DNA of 45,535 nucleotides, from positions 1-45,535 of the forward strand of contig NZ_MLYR01000001.1 of assembly GCF_001866655.1 (NCBI RefSeq), in the 5' to 3' direction. Positions 1 to 8,045 of this stretch are shown piece by piece. The notes beneath the pieces were generated by a model. That model saw only the letters and a program-made list of their open reading frames with translations. It did not search any database and had not been told where the DNA came from. Each line of letters opens with the position of its first letter. Position 1 is the stretch's first letter. Source of the stretch: Bacillus sp. MUM 116. Lineage in GTDB: Bacteria; Bacillota; Bacilli; Bacillales; Cytobacillaceae. The translations under genes were made by a program, and so were the position numbers.

Positions 1-547
1 AAAAGTGACAGGAATATCATTATATCACATTCCTTATATTCTATCAATCATTATTTTTTCAATTATGATTGACTTCCGCGCTCCTTTTTAAAAGCGACTC
101 TAATATAATATCACGTTGTGCATGATAAAACAAGAGAAAGTTTTTTCTAATTATTTGCTTATCCACTCTTTTAAAGAGCAACTTTGTTATTGTAACACCG
201 TCGGTGTTCACTTGCAACAGATTTTTTTATTCTACAATAATCATTTGTACATCGTTCACATCGTTTTCCGATTTGAATTTAATCGCTCCCCCCATCATTG
301 ATCCATTAACGGGGTACCGTCAGGAAAACGCGGATTTACAACGTTAAGCGTACAATGTCAAATACTTTTTTCAAGTTTTAAGGCAACTCAAATTTCCGTT
401 TATACAACTATCCATGCTCTGTCCCTACCGCTGATTTTCACTTCTTTCCCCTGTATATCCAGGATTTTTAGACTGTATATGCCTAATGACTCTCAGGTCA
501 GTATCCTGGGCATAATACAGGTTATATGCATTTGAGAGGGGGATAGT
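1..547. other. Intergenic stretch with a dyad upstream of the first gene
   Basis: No convincing gene is present; the open frame at 116-301 has no ribosome-binding site and a composition unlike a protein. Just before the 548 gene, arms CTGTATATGCC (473-483) and GGCATAATACAG (509-520) can pair, and a related CCTGTATATCC lies at about 450-460. This may be a 5' leader hairpin or an operator of the small gene that follows. The window begins with AAAAGTGACAGG, which matches the core of the REP-like hairpins seen later in the window, so a truncated copy may lie at the edge. Confidence 0.4.
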
Positions 548-730
548 ATGAGGCTAAGAAATGGAGATTTTTATACAAATGTTTTTACCAATAAGTTATA
601 TAGGTTAAATGAAGATAAAGATAGCAGTTGGTACTTGAGTTTGAGTGATGAAGAAGGTTATCACGAAACAGAAAAGATATCAGGGCGTGATATGATTAGA
701 TTGGTAGAAGGTAGGTATAAAAAAAAATAA
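548..730 (+). CDS. Small hypothetical protein, 60 aa
   Basis: I do not recognise this protein. It is 60 residues, rich in charged and aromatic residues, with no membrane segment or signal peptide, and ends in a lysine run. The ATG is preceded by GAGAGGGGGATAGT, a good ribosome-binding site, and coding runs without interruption to TAA. A dyad lies 30-75 bases upstream. It is followed by another small gene on the same strand after about 140 bases. The start site and codon pattern make it likely to be translated, but nothing in the sequence says what it does. Confidence 0.55.
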   Translation: MRLRNGDFYTNVFTNKLYRLNEDKDSSWYLSLSDEEGYHETEKISGRDMIRLVEGRYKKK

Positions 731-868
731 AAAAGCTACCCCATTCCTGTCATAGTACCAGTAATCAGATTTTTTTAGTGGAAAGTAGGTAAAACATGAA
801 ACAATATAAGATGTTCCAAGGAAAAAATCTCCTTTATGTCGAATATAGTAGATAAAGGGGATTATCCA

Positions 869-1078
869 ATGAATAAAGTTGAGTTATTAAAAAAATTACT
901 AAATAGTAGTCGAGGTAATTTGTTTTCACTAGAGATTCCTACTACAAAAGAAAATGAAAAAAAGATTCAAGAATTGGTTAGAGTATTAGAAACAGAAAAA
1001 AGAATTAAATTAAGAGAATATGTACAGAGAGAATACTCAGTTTACTTACATGGAATAATTAAGTATGCATCCGAATAA
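869..1078 (+). CDS. Small hypothetical protein, 69 aa
   Basis: Unrecognised basic, probably helical protein with heptad-like Leu/Ile/Val spacing. The frame is open from 836, but the ATG at 869 is the better start because AAAGGGGATTATCC precedes it. There is no signal peptide or membrane segment. Its TAA stop lies inside the loop of a strong terminator, so the mRNA ends immediately after the gene. The last four residues and the terminator recur in inverted orientation near 1709-1740, which suggests that a related gene end once lay there. Confidence 0.55.
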   Translation: MNKVELLKKLLNSSRGNLFSLEIPTTKENEKKIQELVRVLETEKRIKLREYVQREYSVYLHGIIKYASE

Positions 1079-1092
1079 TCGGATGCTTTTTT
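1067..1092 (+). terminator. Rho-independent terminator of the 69-aa gene
   Basis: Perfect 8-bp stem GCATCCGA / TCGGATGC with an ATAA loop containing the stop codon, followed by six T. A closely similar copy lies in opposite orientation at 1709-1734. Confidence 0.8.
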
Positions 1093-1093
1093 A

Positions 1094-1708
1094 ATGGAGT
1101 GATTCACCATAGGATTCTTCAAGTTATACAGTAAGCCAAGATGGGCATAGAATTTTTATGAGATTTTAGAAATTGTGAACCTTCATAACCCATAGAGCCA
1201 ATAAATCCCTTGGGCATCTATTTTCTTAAATTAACCCGCTTCGTTAGTCGAATAAGAAAAAGGATCGCTGCAGCAATGCCCGTTGTTCAACTCCTGCACC
1301 CGTTAGCCATCCATGAAGCGCAAAAATCAGCGCTTCACCACAGAGAATGAAAATGGTATGGAAGGGTCAATACTGATACAGACCTTAATCCAGTCAACCA
1401 ATTCATAGACTTATTCATTACGCTCTACTCTTTTTTTTAACGATTGAGCAGGGTCTTCTTAAATATTGTCATCCATTAGGCAGTTGGCAAGCCATCCCGA
1501 TCCACGAGGACCCCTCCATTTACTTTTTATAACACAAAAAGAGAAATAATTTACATAAGAAAAAAACCAAAATTAGATGAAAGGGGGTTGACTAAATCAT
1601 CCTAATCGAATTAACGATTTCTTTATGTTGCTATTTCATTCCTGCATATCTCTCGTGTCCTTCTATAAAGTGAACCCAGCCAAAAAGGTGTTTATGTTTT
1701 ACTTCATT
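1094..1708. other. Gene-free stretch with a degraded repeat
   Basis: No open frame here has a ribosome-binding site or protein-like composition. At 1231-1309 the sequence runs from CCCGCTTCGTTAG to CACCCGTTAG around an imperfect palindrome centred on GCTGCAGC (1267-1274). That layout resembles a worn copy of a Bacillaceae intergenic repeat; this is recognition by eye, not a search. The rest shows nothing I can name. Confidence 0.35.
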
Positions 1709-1734
1709 AAAAAAGCATCAATTTATTCGGATGC
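1709..1734 (-). terminator. Terminator downstream of the trhA pseudogene
   Basis: Read on the minus strand: GCATC, a 10-base loop, GATGC, then six T. Bases around it match the terminator at 1067-1092 almost throughout, including the tail TTTTTTAATG and the codons for Tyr-Ala-Ser-Glu-stop before it. Confidence 0.5.
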
Positions 1735-1788
1735 ATAGTGAAATAGTTGTTTAAGCTAATCAACATCAAGGACTATCCTAAAAATCCA

Positions 1789-2418
1789 CTAAATTAAATA
1801 CAGTAATACCGCAAAGAAATGAGCTGTTGAACCGGCAATCACGAAAATGTGCCATACAACATGATGATACCTAAAACCTCTCCAAACATAAAAAACGGAT
1901 CCTAATGTATAGAAAGTACCACCTGATACTAAAAGGATTATTCCTTCTGGTTGGATTGCCCGTGTAATGGGGTCCCAAACAATTACAATGAGCCAGCCCA
2001 TGATGACATATAGAATTGTAGATGTTACTAAAAATTTTTTAACAAAGAAGCACTTAAGGACTGTACCAATAATCGCCAATCCCCATACCACTCCAAATAA
2101 AGTCCAACATTCCCATCCTTTTATCACTATAAACAAATAGGGGGTATAGGATCCTGCAATAAAAAAGTAAATGGCGGAATAATCAAGAATTTCAAAAATA
2201 TCTTTTGCTTTACCAGGTGGAGGTGCATGTACTAGTGTAGAACAAATATATAGATGTAACATGGTTGTTCCTGAAAACTAACGATTTGCTATGCATTTCC
2301 ATGAAAAGAGGATAAAGTAATTAATATAACCAATACTGTAACACTTAAGAGTGCAGCTATCCCATGGCTATTCGTATTCGCATTCTCTTCGCTTGGAGAA
2401 TGTATGAGTGTTTACCAA
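1789..2418 (-). pseudogene. trhA: Hemolysin III / TrhA (PAQR-type) membrane protein, broken
   Basis: The intact 3' part codes for 157 residues of a multi-pass membrane protein of the hemolysin III/TrhA family: STLVHAPPPGKAKDIFEI, the histidine pair in RYHHVVWHIF and a C-terminal HFFAV. The missing N-terminus can be traced upstream in other frames: NTHTFSKR from a possible TTG at 2418, then EENANTNSHGIAALLS, then QIVSF. Three lesions separate the pieces: a frameshift after SKR near 2392, a TAG where the family has Trp after HGNA (near 2288), and a net loss of about 7 bases near 2270. The reassembled length, about 210 codons, fits the family. In intact relatives the conserved His, Asp and Ser/Glu residues form a metal site. 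Expression of the 157-aa tail as a functional protein is unlikely. Confidence 0.85.
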
Positions 2419-2483
2419 AAAACATATTCCTTATTAAAGAACTTTAAAGTCAGAAGCATTTTTAGGTCACATTAAAAAAGCAC

Positions 2484-2960
2484 TCATCCAACCCTTTTGT
2501 TTAACAAATCATTTGCCTGATTTTCAGTGATCCCTCTAATTATGCCCAATTCACTAATGAAAATCTTCCGTGCGCTGTCTAGCATTTGCTTTTCGCTTGA
2601 ATTAAGAGCTTTCTTTTTGTGTAAGCGCATTAAATCACGTACAACTTCTGCACCCTCTTGAATATTGCCTGTTCTCAACTTTTCCGTATTAATCTTGTAT
2701 CTTTCTTTCATTGAAAGAGTTGTATCCGTTTGACCATATTGAAAAACGTCCAATACTTGTTCAAGTGTAAGTACATCTGCAACTAAGCGAATGCGTGATT
2801 TTAGCACTTTGTCAATAGGAATCATTACTTGCATTCCCATAATCGGCATTTTTATCATATAATACCTATGTTTCTCACCTAGAATTTCCTTTTCTTCTAT
2901 TGCTTCAATAACACCTGCTCCTTGCATTGGATAAACAATGGAATCACCCACATGAAACAT
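2484..2960 (-). CDS. CarD-family transcription regulator
   Basis: 158 residues starting FHVGDSIVYPMQGAGVIEAIE, the hallmark of the CarD/TRCF RNA-polymerase-interacting domain (residues 1-60), followed by a helical C-terminal part that in CarD binds DNA at promoter upstream edges. The family binds the RNA polymerase beta subunit and modulates open-complex stability. B. subtilis has a comparable protein, YdeB. Length and domain order are normal. GGAGGTGTTCTAG precedes the ATG. It is a single gene with its own intergenic regions on both sides; the neighbours give no functional clue. Confidence 0.88.
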   Translation of the reverse strand: MFHVGDSIVYPMQGAGVIEAIEEKEILGEKHRYYMIKMPIMGMQVMIPIDKVLKSRIRLVADVLTLEQVLDVFQYGQTDTTLSMKERYKINTEKLRTGNIQEGAEVVRDLMRLHKKKALNSSEKQMLDSARKIFISELGIIRGITENQANDLLNKRVG

Positions 2961-3141
2961 CTAGAACACCTCCAAATTTTAATCCTTCTTAAGGATAACA
3001 CACATGCTATTTTTTGAAAAAATTATATTATAACATCAATCAATAGTTAATATCAATATTTTTGTTGTAGGAAATTATAATTATTTTGGAACCATTAAAG
3101 AAGTATCTTCTTCAACTTAAGCCCCCTTTCAAGGATTGTAC

Positions 3142-3323
3142 TCAACTAAGAAAAATGCTATCCATTTATTGGGTAGTATTTTCTTAGTTCAAGTGAAAAA
3201 GAACGGCTTTTCAGCAACTCTAATTAGAAGAATTAGGAGATTCCCTAATTGTATGTTACACTTTGTTTACCATTTGATTTACTGTTTTCATGTCCCCTAC
3301 TCATTCGTGAGTGGGGGTTTTTT
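3142..3323 (+). ncRNA. Possible small RNA: long hairpin plus terminator, no ORF
   Basis: Arms AACTAAGAAAAATGCTA (3144-3160) and TAGTATTTTCTTAGTT (3174-3189) can form a stem of about 15 pairs. About 100 bases further on the same strand is a textbook terminator with no gene before it. The open frame across it has no ribosome-binding site and a non-protein-like composition. A hairpin followed by an orphan terminator is what a small RNA gene would look like. I could not identify a confident promoter, so this remains a candidate. Confidence 0.3.
3294..3323 (+). terminator. Strong orphan terminator
   Basis: Stem CCCCTACTCA / TGAGTGGGGG (one G-T pair) with a TTCG loop, followed by six T. No protein gene lies upstream on this strand. 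Confidence 0.8.
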
Positions 3324-3335
3324 GTTTTTTAAGAA

Positions 3336-3369
3336 AAATAAAAAACAGACTCTAATATTAGAGCCTGTT
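3336..3369 (-). terminator. Terminator of the cold-shock gene
   Basis: On the minus strand AACAGGCTCTAA / TTAGAGTCTGTT forms a stem ending in a T-rich run, 15 bases past the csp stop codon. Confidence 0.8.
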
Positions 3370-3384
3370 TAATGGATTCTATAA

Positions 3385-3585
3385 TTAAGCTTTGTGTACG
3401 TTAGATGCTTGAGGTCCACGTTGACCTTTTTCAACGTCAAAAGTCACTTCTTGACCTTCTTCTAATGTTTTGTACCCTTCGCCTTGAATCGCTGAGAAAT
3501 GAACGAATACGTCTTCTCCACCTTCACGTTCGATGAATCCGAAGCCTTTTTCGCCGTTAAACCATTTTACTTTACCTTTTTCCAT
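3385..3585 (-). CDS. Cold-shock protein (CspA family)
   Basis: A 66-residue single cold-shock domain. RNP1 is visible as KGFGFI (residues 13-18) and RNP2 as VFVHF (26-30), with the usual KWFN start and a QASNV C-terminal strand. Such proteins bind single-stranded RNA and DNA and melt RNA structure in the cold. CTAGGAGGCAACAAAA precedes the ATG. The long AT-rich leader with a GTGTGTGTTTACACAC dyad just upstream of the ribosome-binding site is in keeping with post-transcriptional control of csp mRNAs. It cannot be assigned to cspB, cspC or cspD from the window alone. Confidence 0.96.
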   Translation of the reverse strand: MEKGKVKWFNGEKGFGFIEREGGEDVFVHFSAIQGEGYKTLEEGQEVTFDVEKGQRGPQASNVHKA

Positions 3586-3780
3586 TTTTGTTGCCTCCTA
3601 GTGTGTAAACACACACAATGTATTACTATCCTTGCTCTCAGTGATCATCAAGACGAAAAGTTAAAACTTATAATCCTTTACACCGAACAAAAATAATTCA
3701 ATATTTATAATAACATTTTTTTGTAAGTATTTGCAAGGAACCCTAATTCTTTAACTATAGCACCCGTTACTTTTAATAAG

Positions 3781-4044
3781 CTATAATGGTTTCCAATTAG
3801 GATCTTTCACATCATTTTCATTAGGCTTTCTTACAAACTCAATACATCTTTCCTCGCAAGCTCCAAATAAAATATAGTTCTTCTGTGCTTGCCTTAAAGA
3901 TGGGATATTGGCACCACCATCATAATCAGTGTCATCATATTGAACCCCATCATCTTCCCAAAAACAGATACTGCATATATCATAAGTTCCAGGAGGTTCT
4001 TCATCTAATGTTTTATATCCGCAACAAGGACAAGAATATTTCAT
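3781..4044 (-). CDS. CPCC-type cysteine-rich protein
   Basis: 87 residues beginning with a CPCCGYKTL zinc-ribbon knuckle and a second CSICFWEDDG knuckle, then a conserved ANIPSLRQAQKNY segment. This pattern defines the Cys_rich_CPCC family of Firmicutes, whose function is not established; many members sit near toxin-immunity loci. Four knuckle cysteines should bind one zinc. Here it lies directly downstream of the remnant of a SMI1/KNR4-type protein, which fits that context (inference). Confidence 0.85.
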   Translation of the reverse strand: MKYSCPCCGYKTLDEEPPGTYDICSICFWEDDGVQYDDTDYDGGANIPSLRQAQKNYILFGACEERCIEFVRKPNENDVKDPNWKPL

Positions 4045-4101
4045 ATTATCACCCCAATAATAGCATACCTCTTATTCAACTCTTCTGCCATTTAGTTCAA
4101 G

Positions 4102-4127
4102 AAAAAAGCTGCCATTTTATTAGCAGC
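4102..4127 (-). terminator. Terminator behind the SMI1/KNR4 remnant
   Basis: Minus strand: GCTGC, loop, GGCAGC, then six T. It lies just past the TAA of the remnant at 4139. Confidence 0.6.
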
Positions 4128-4138
4128 CAGCTTCGTTA

Positions 4139-4446
4139 TTATTCTATTTCATCTTGAACTATCTCCAAAAGAAAATCACCACAATCATCAGCAATCACTT
4201 CAAATGGTTGCTCACCCCAGTCCACTCCTAAGTAAACCGAAACAACTGCTGGTTCCTTTTCATCATTAAGATTATTAAAATCCAAACAATATACATCATC
4301 CATACTAGATAAATAATAAGAAATTTATCCGGTAAACCAGTTTCCTTTCTATCAGTCAAAGTATACCAAATTGTGTCTGGAACGGAAGAATTTTCAAAGT
4401 CATCTTGAAGAACGCCATATATTTCTTGCGAACCGAAATTCCCTGC
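4139..4446 (-). pseudogene. SMI1/KNR4-type (SUKH) protein remnant
   Basis: Reading the minus strand gives FGSQEIYGVLQDDFENSS, then PDTIWYTLTDRKETGLPDKF, then after a one-base loss (near 4310) MDDVYCLDFNNLND and GVDWGEQPFEVIADDCGDF to a stop. The order G-x-F-G-S-x-x-I-Y-G and the DVYCLDF/ADDCGDFL block are typical of SMI1/KNR4-family proteins, many of which are immunity proteins of polymorphic toxins. The first 40-50 codons are absent: coding similarity stops at about 4446, where an unrelated gene fragment on the other strand begins. Frameshifted and truncated, so not functional. Confidence 0.75.
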
Positions 4447-5039
4447 CCCGCGATGCGTTTGCTTTACACGATTTTGGCCTTTTACGAGAAAAGTCTGTTA
4501 TGGCGCATTGCAATTTCTTAAGTGATGATGATGCGGATTTATTTGTGGAAACAGGCACTGCGGTTTGCCATTGCCCTATTTCCAATGCCTATTTTGCGAA
4601 CAGCGTCATTCCGATTGCTCATTTACATTCAAAAGGGGTTGAGATTGGTCTTGGGTCCGATATTTCTGGAGACTTTTCACCAAGCATTTTCGACAATTCC
4701 CGGCAGGCAGTAATATCATCGAGAATGTTGGAAGATGGTGTGAGGACAGGGCTTCCTGCAGAAGAACGCGGTGTGCCTGATTCACGGATTACGATTAACC
4801 ATGCGTTCTATTTGGCTACGGCTAGCGGCGGTGAAAGTTTGAGTTTACCTATTGGCCGCATAGAAGAAAACTATGCTTGGGATGTTCAAAGCATTGATAC
4901 TACATTGCCTACTGCAAAGCTGCCGATTTATGATGCCAAGGAAGATTTACATGATGATTTTCAAAAAATCATGTATTTGTCTCGGCCAGAAAACATTCGT
5001 GAGGTCTGGGTGCAAGGGGAAAGGGTTCATTCGGGATAA
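4447..5039 (+). pseudogene. guaD: Guanine deaminase, C-terminal fragment
   Basis: From DFGLLREKSVMAHCNFLSDD onward this matches the C-terminal half of amidohydrolase-type guanine deaminases (guanine to xanthine): VCHCPISNAYF, the catalytic-Asp block GLGSDISG, then IGRIEENYAWD and a final EVWVQGERV. The family is about 430-450 residues, and the N-terminal half, with the HxH metal ligands, is absent. The frame continues open upstream to 4371, but that part encodes nothing family-like because it is the reverse strand of the SMI1 remnant. There is no ribosome-binding site for the fragment. It cannot be catalytic. Its stop codon lies in the first unit of a 21-bp tandem repeat. Confidence 0.8.
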
Positions 5040-5082
5040 ATGTGCTAGATTCGCGGATAAACTCCTCAGAAACGCGGATAAA
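5029..5082. repeat. 21-bp-period tandem repeat, three units
   Basis: Units starting at 5029, 5049 and 5070 share the core ATTCGCGGATAAA (first unit ATTCGGGATAAA, third AAACGCGGATAAA). The same core with exactly 21-bp spacing recurs four times at 41396-41468. Confidence 0.65.
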
Positions 5083-5250
5083 GTAAAACTTTACACTTCG
5101 CAAAGTCTTTTTAGGAATAACAGTCGTTAATAACAACGAAAGCTGCTTCATTTTTCTTATTTTTTCAAAAGTAAAACCCTACTTCATGTTTATTTAATAA
5201 ACGATTAACAGGTTCATAACATCTATGTCATAATCTATTAACATTATACC

Positions 5251-5265
5251 TCTATAGTATAGAGT
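5251..5265. promoter_or_regulatory. Perfect 15-bp dyad before the micropeptide
   Basis: CTCTATA and TATAGAG arms around a central G, 12 bases upstream of the ATG at 5278. It could be a repressor or MerR-type operator; no regulator gene lies next to it. Confidence 0.35.
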
Positions 5266-5277
5266 AGTGGGGATAGC

Positions 5278-5346
5278 ATGCGTGGCTATCATAGTATTAG
5301 GCGTAGGTGGAGCCGATACTTGCGAGCGGGTCGAAAAGGATTTTAA
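5278..5346 (+). CDS. Possible arginine-rich micropeptide, 22 aa
   Basis: ATG to TAA encodes 22 residues with seven Arg and one Lys, including RRRWSRYLRAGRK. GTGGGGATAGC before the ATG is a usable ribosome-binding site. A perfect dyad CTCTATA-G-TATAGAG (5251-5265) lies immediately upstream and could be an operator or overlap a promoter. A hairpin follows the stop. Too short to be sure it is coding, and I do not recognise the family. Confidence 0.4.
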   Translation: MRGYHSIRRRWSRYLRAGRKGF

Positions 5347-5382
5347 AAACTAAAATAAAAATATATGAATAAATGTATATGA

Positions 5383-5429
5383 AAAGAACAGGCAGACTGA
5401 CCATTTCAGGTGTCAATCGCCTGTTCTTT
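5383..5429. terminator. Hairpin between convergent genes
   Basis: Arms AAAGAACAGGC and GCCTGTTCTTT form an 11-bp stem. It lies between the plus-strand micropeptide and the minus-strand DUF1835 gene and may terminate both, though the T tracts are short. Confidence 0.55.
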
Positions 5430-5460
5430 GTTAATTCTCTCTAACATCTCATCTGATGTT

Positions 5461-6666
5461 TTAATTCCGCAACTTCACCCGGTAATGCCGCATTGACTTG
5501 GGAATTCCTTTTAACTCCAATGTCCCATTATAAATTAAATGCCTAATCCTATACTCTAAAAAAGAATCACTGATTACCCCATCAAGCTTGCCATAGATTT
5601 CGGCAATTATCATACCTGGCCTAATGAAATCTTTCGTTTCATGCTTGCTATGTAGTTCTTCTATCGTATTAATAATAATATCATCATAATAATCTTCCGC
5701 GACGCTTACAATTCTCCCATTTTCCCATACTCGAAGAACTTCTTTAGATTGTGCCAGCTGTTCCCACTCTATTTGATAGTGGAGCCGCTCGTCACAAGAT
5801 AACGGTTTCGCCATTTTATTTTCATTAAATAGAACACTTAATTGATCTGGATGAAGCCAAGCCGAATGGGTTACAGATTGTTCTTCACCTTGAAAATGGT
5901 CAACCGCATTGATAAGAATAATATCGTTTTCTTTATTACGTAAAAGGTACAATATAAACCAAAGCCCCGTTTGCTCGTCAGCATTATTTGCAGTCCAAAG
6001 ATAAATAGGAACTTCCCTCTGTATATCCTCTATTTCTAATAGCGTTTTGTTAAAATTGTTTTCTAGTACATAATCATCCATTTCAAAATTGATATTTTCA
6101 TTTAACCACTCAAAACGATGGTCCTGTCCTTTTTGACAATCAAGGTTCCACACGGGGCCGATTGAAAAAAATCCTTGGAAACTGATTACCTTCCTAGGTC
6201 TGTCCAAACCCACTCTTAATGCACCCGCTGTAGATTCGGAAGAAACCAGATGAATTGAACCGCTTTGGATAGATTGCTGCAATTTTCGTTGTTTCTGAAT
6301 GAGCTCATTAATTTTTCCAACCATGATATTTAATGGGTCCTGTTGAATAGAATAACCACGTTCAACTAGTGGTGTACATGTTTCATGATTAAAGGCTTCA
6401 AATTCAACTGGGCGATTAAGCTCATATGTTTCCCATTCACCACACTCCGATAGCTCCGACATTGTAACATAATCATCCGTTAAAATTTTATAAACAAAGA
6501 CAATATGAGGTTCATTGAAAAAATAGATAAATGGATAATTTTCTTTTATTACCACGACATCCATCCCCTCCTTACAATTATGCTTCGTTCTCTCCTTTTT
6601 AAAATCCTGCCCTATATACAAAATTCCCAAGAGTTCTTCTTCATGTAAAGCACCTGTCAATAACAA
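5461..6666 (-). CDS. DUF1835 / DUF3658 domain protein
   Basis: 401 residues. An N-terminal part of about 130 residues is not recognised. The DUF1835 segment begins near residue 138 (IHLVSSESTAGALRVGL, then SFQGFFSIGPV) and a C-terminal DUF3658 domain has LRVWENGRIVSVAEDYYDD, FLEYRIRHLIYNGTLELKGI and RHYRVKL. Biochemical function is unknown. The reading frame opens at a TTG (6666). An alternative ATG at 6564 lies in GGAGGGGATG, but its Shine-Dalgarno spacing is only two bases, so the start is uncertain. Divergent from the exporter gene at 6727, with about 60 bases for both promoters. Confidence 0.85.
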   Translation of the reverse strand: MLLTGALHEEELLGILYIGQDFKKERTKHNCKEGMDVVVIKENYPFIYFFNEPHIVFVYKILTDDYVTMSELSECGEWETYELNRPVEFEAFNHETCTPLVERGYSIQQDPLNIMVGKINELIQKQRKLQQSIQSGSIHLVSSESTAGALRVGLDRPRKVISFQGFFSIGPVWNLDCQKGQDHRFEWLNENINFEMDDYVLENNFNKTLLEIEDIQREVPIYLWTANNADEQTGLWFILYLLRNKENDIILINAVDHFQGEEQSVTHSAWLHPDQLSVLFNENKMAKPLSCDERLHYQIEWEQLAQSKEVLRVWENGRIVSVAEDYYDDIIINTIEELHSKHETKDFIRPGMIIAEIYGKLDGVISDSFLEYRIRHLIYNGTLELKGIPKSMRHYRVKLRN

Positions 6667-6726
6667 CCATTTAACTTTTCATTATGATATACTTTAGAAA
6701 GTGTATTTTTAGAAAGGAGTAAATAA

Positions 6727-7938
6727 ATGGAATTAACAAAATCAAAGGCACAGACGAAATCAAAATCGAAATCGTCTTATATATTTTTACTCGTTATCGG
6801 GATCATTCTTGTTGCTTTTAATTTGCGGCCGGCGATTACCTCCGTTGGGCCATTAATTGCCATGATTCAAAAAGATGTCGGGCTTGCCCATTGGAGCGCT
6901 GGCCTTTTAATGAGTCTGCCATTAGTCGTATTTGCAGTCATGTCACCGATTGTTCCGAAGGTAGCCAATCGATTTTCAAACGAAAAGACTTTGCTCATTG
7001 GAATGGTTTCCCTTTTAATCGGGATTAGTATTCGGGTGATCCCCGTGACGTTTTTTCTCTTCGCCGGAACCCTGTTAGCCGGGATGGGAATAGCGATTGG
7101 AAATGTGCTCTTGCCAGCTGTTGCAAAGGATAAGTTTCCGGAAAAATTCGGACTGATGACAAGTGTTTATTCCACTTCCATGGGTTTCGTTGCATCATTA
7201 GCATCCGGAGTAAGTGTCCCATTGGCAACAGGATTAAACCTTGGCTGGCAGGGAGCTTTAATTGTTTGGGGAATTCCATCGGTTGTGGCCATCTTGGTTT
7301 GGAGCTTTCTTGCCCGATTAAATCAGAGAAGTCAGAATACCGTTAGAAAAGTAACCCCAAGTTCAAATCAAATCTGGCGTTCAAAACTCGCCTGGCAAAT
7401 TGCCATTTTTATGGGATTTCAATCCTTCTTATTTTATGTAACGATTTCTTGGCTGCCTGAGATCCTGCATAGTCACGGCATAAGTGTGGAAACAGCAGGC
7501 TGGCTTTTGTCATTTACCCAAATCGTGGGATTACCGTCCAGTTTCTTTATCCCTGTTATGGCAGGACGGTTTCGTTCACAAGTTGGGATTTCCTTCGGGT
7601 TAAGTCTTTGTGCTTTAGGAGGATTTACAGGATTGCTCTTAGGCTCATCCTATCCCATTTTAATCATCAGTATCATTCTAATCGGTATTGCCTTGGGAGG
7701 ATGTTTTCCATTAGCCCTTAGCTATATTGGGCTTCGTGCCCGGAGTGCCGCTCAAGCCGCTGATTTATCGGGGATGGCACAATCAACCGGCTATATTTTG
7801 GCCGCAATCGGACCATTATTTATTGGTTATTTATTTGACCAGACCCATATGTGGACCATTCCATTGATTACTCTTATCATCGTTTCGATCATTCAAATGA
7901 TTTTTGGAATGCTATCAGGCCGTAATCGGTATGTATAA
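6727..7938 (+). CDS. MFS transporter, CynX/NimT family
   Basis: 403 residues and about 12 membrane segments. After a Lys/Ser-rich cytoplasmic N-terminus, the FNLRPAITSVGPLI block marks the CynX/NimT branch of the major facilitator superfamily; the E. coli cyanate carrier CynX and B. subtilis YycB belong there. Substrate cannot be read from the sequence, as the branch includes cyanate and nitroimidazole-linked members. AGAAAGGAGTAAATAA gives a strong ribosome-binding site. Single gene with its own terminator at 7980. Confidence 0.9.
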   Translation: MELTKSKAQTKSKSKSSYIFLLVIGIILVAFNLRPAITSVGPLIAMIQKDVGLAHWSAGLLMSLPLVVFAVMSPIVPKVANRFSNEKTLLIGMVSLLIGISIRVIPVTFFLFAGTLLAGMGIAIGNVLLPAVAKDKFPEKFGLMTSVYSTSMGFVASLASGVSVPLATGLNLGWQGALIVWGIPSVVAILVWSFLARLNQRSQNTVRKVTPSSNQIWRSKLAWQIAIFMGFQSFLFYVTISWLPEILHSHGISVETAGWLLSFTQIVGLPSSFFIPVMAGRFRSQVGISFGLSLCALGGFTGLLLGSSYPILIISIILIGIALGGCFPLALSYIGLRARSAAQAADLSGMAQSTGYILAAIGPLFIGYLFDQTHMWTIPLITLIIVSIIQMIFGMLSGRNRYV

Positions 7939-7979
7939 GGGCAAATCTTATTATAAGTAAATTTTTATAAAAAAAATGT

Positions 7980-8014
7980 AAAAGGTATCTCCTTTTTATT
8001 TGGGGATACCTTTT
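7980..8014. terminator. Bidirectional terminator
   Basis: Arms AAAAGGTATCTCC and GGGGATACCTTTT (one G-T pair) flanked by A- and T-rich runs, between the convergent exporter and YbjQ-operon genes. Confidence 0.8.
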
Positions 8015-8045
8015 AATCATTATAAATTGAAACTGGTCCCTTACC

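Noticed and set aside
3136..3372. 78-codon plus-strand open frame
   Set aside because: Runs through a hairpin and a terminator and has no ribosome-binding site.
4371..4446. N-terminal 25 codons of the guanine deaminase frame
   Set aside because: They are the antisense of the SMI1/KNR4 remnant, not deaminase sequence.
5461..6666. ATG at 6564 as certain start of the DUF1835 protein
   Set aside because: Its GGAGG is only two bases away, so I kept the longer TTG frame and noted the doubt.
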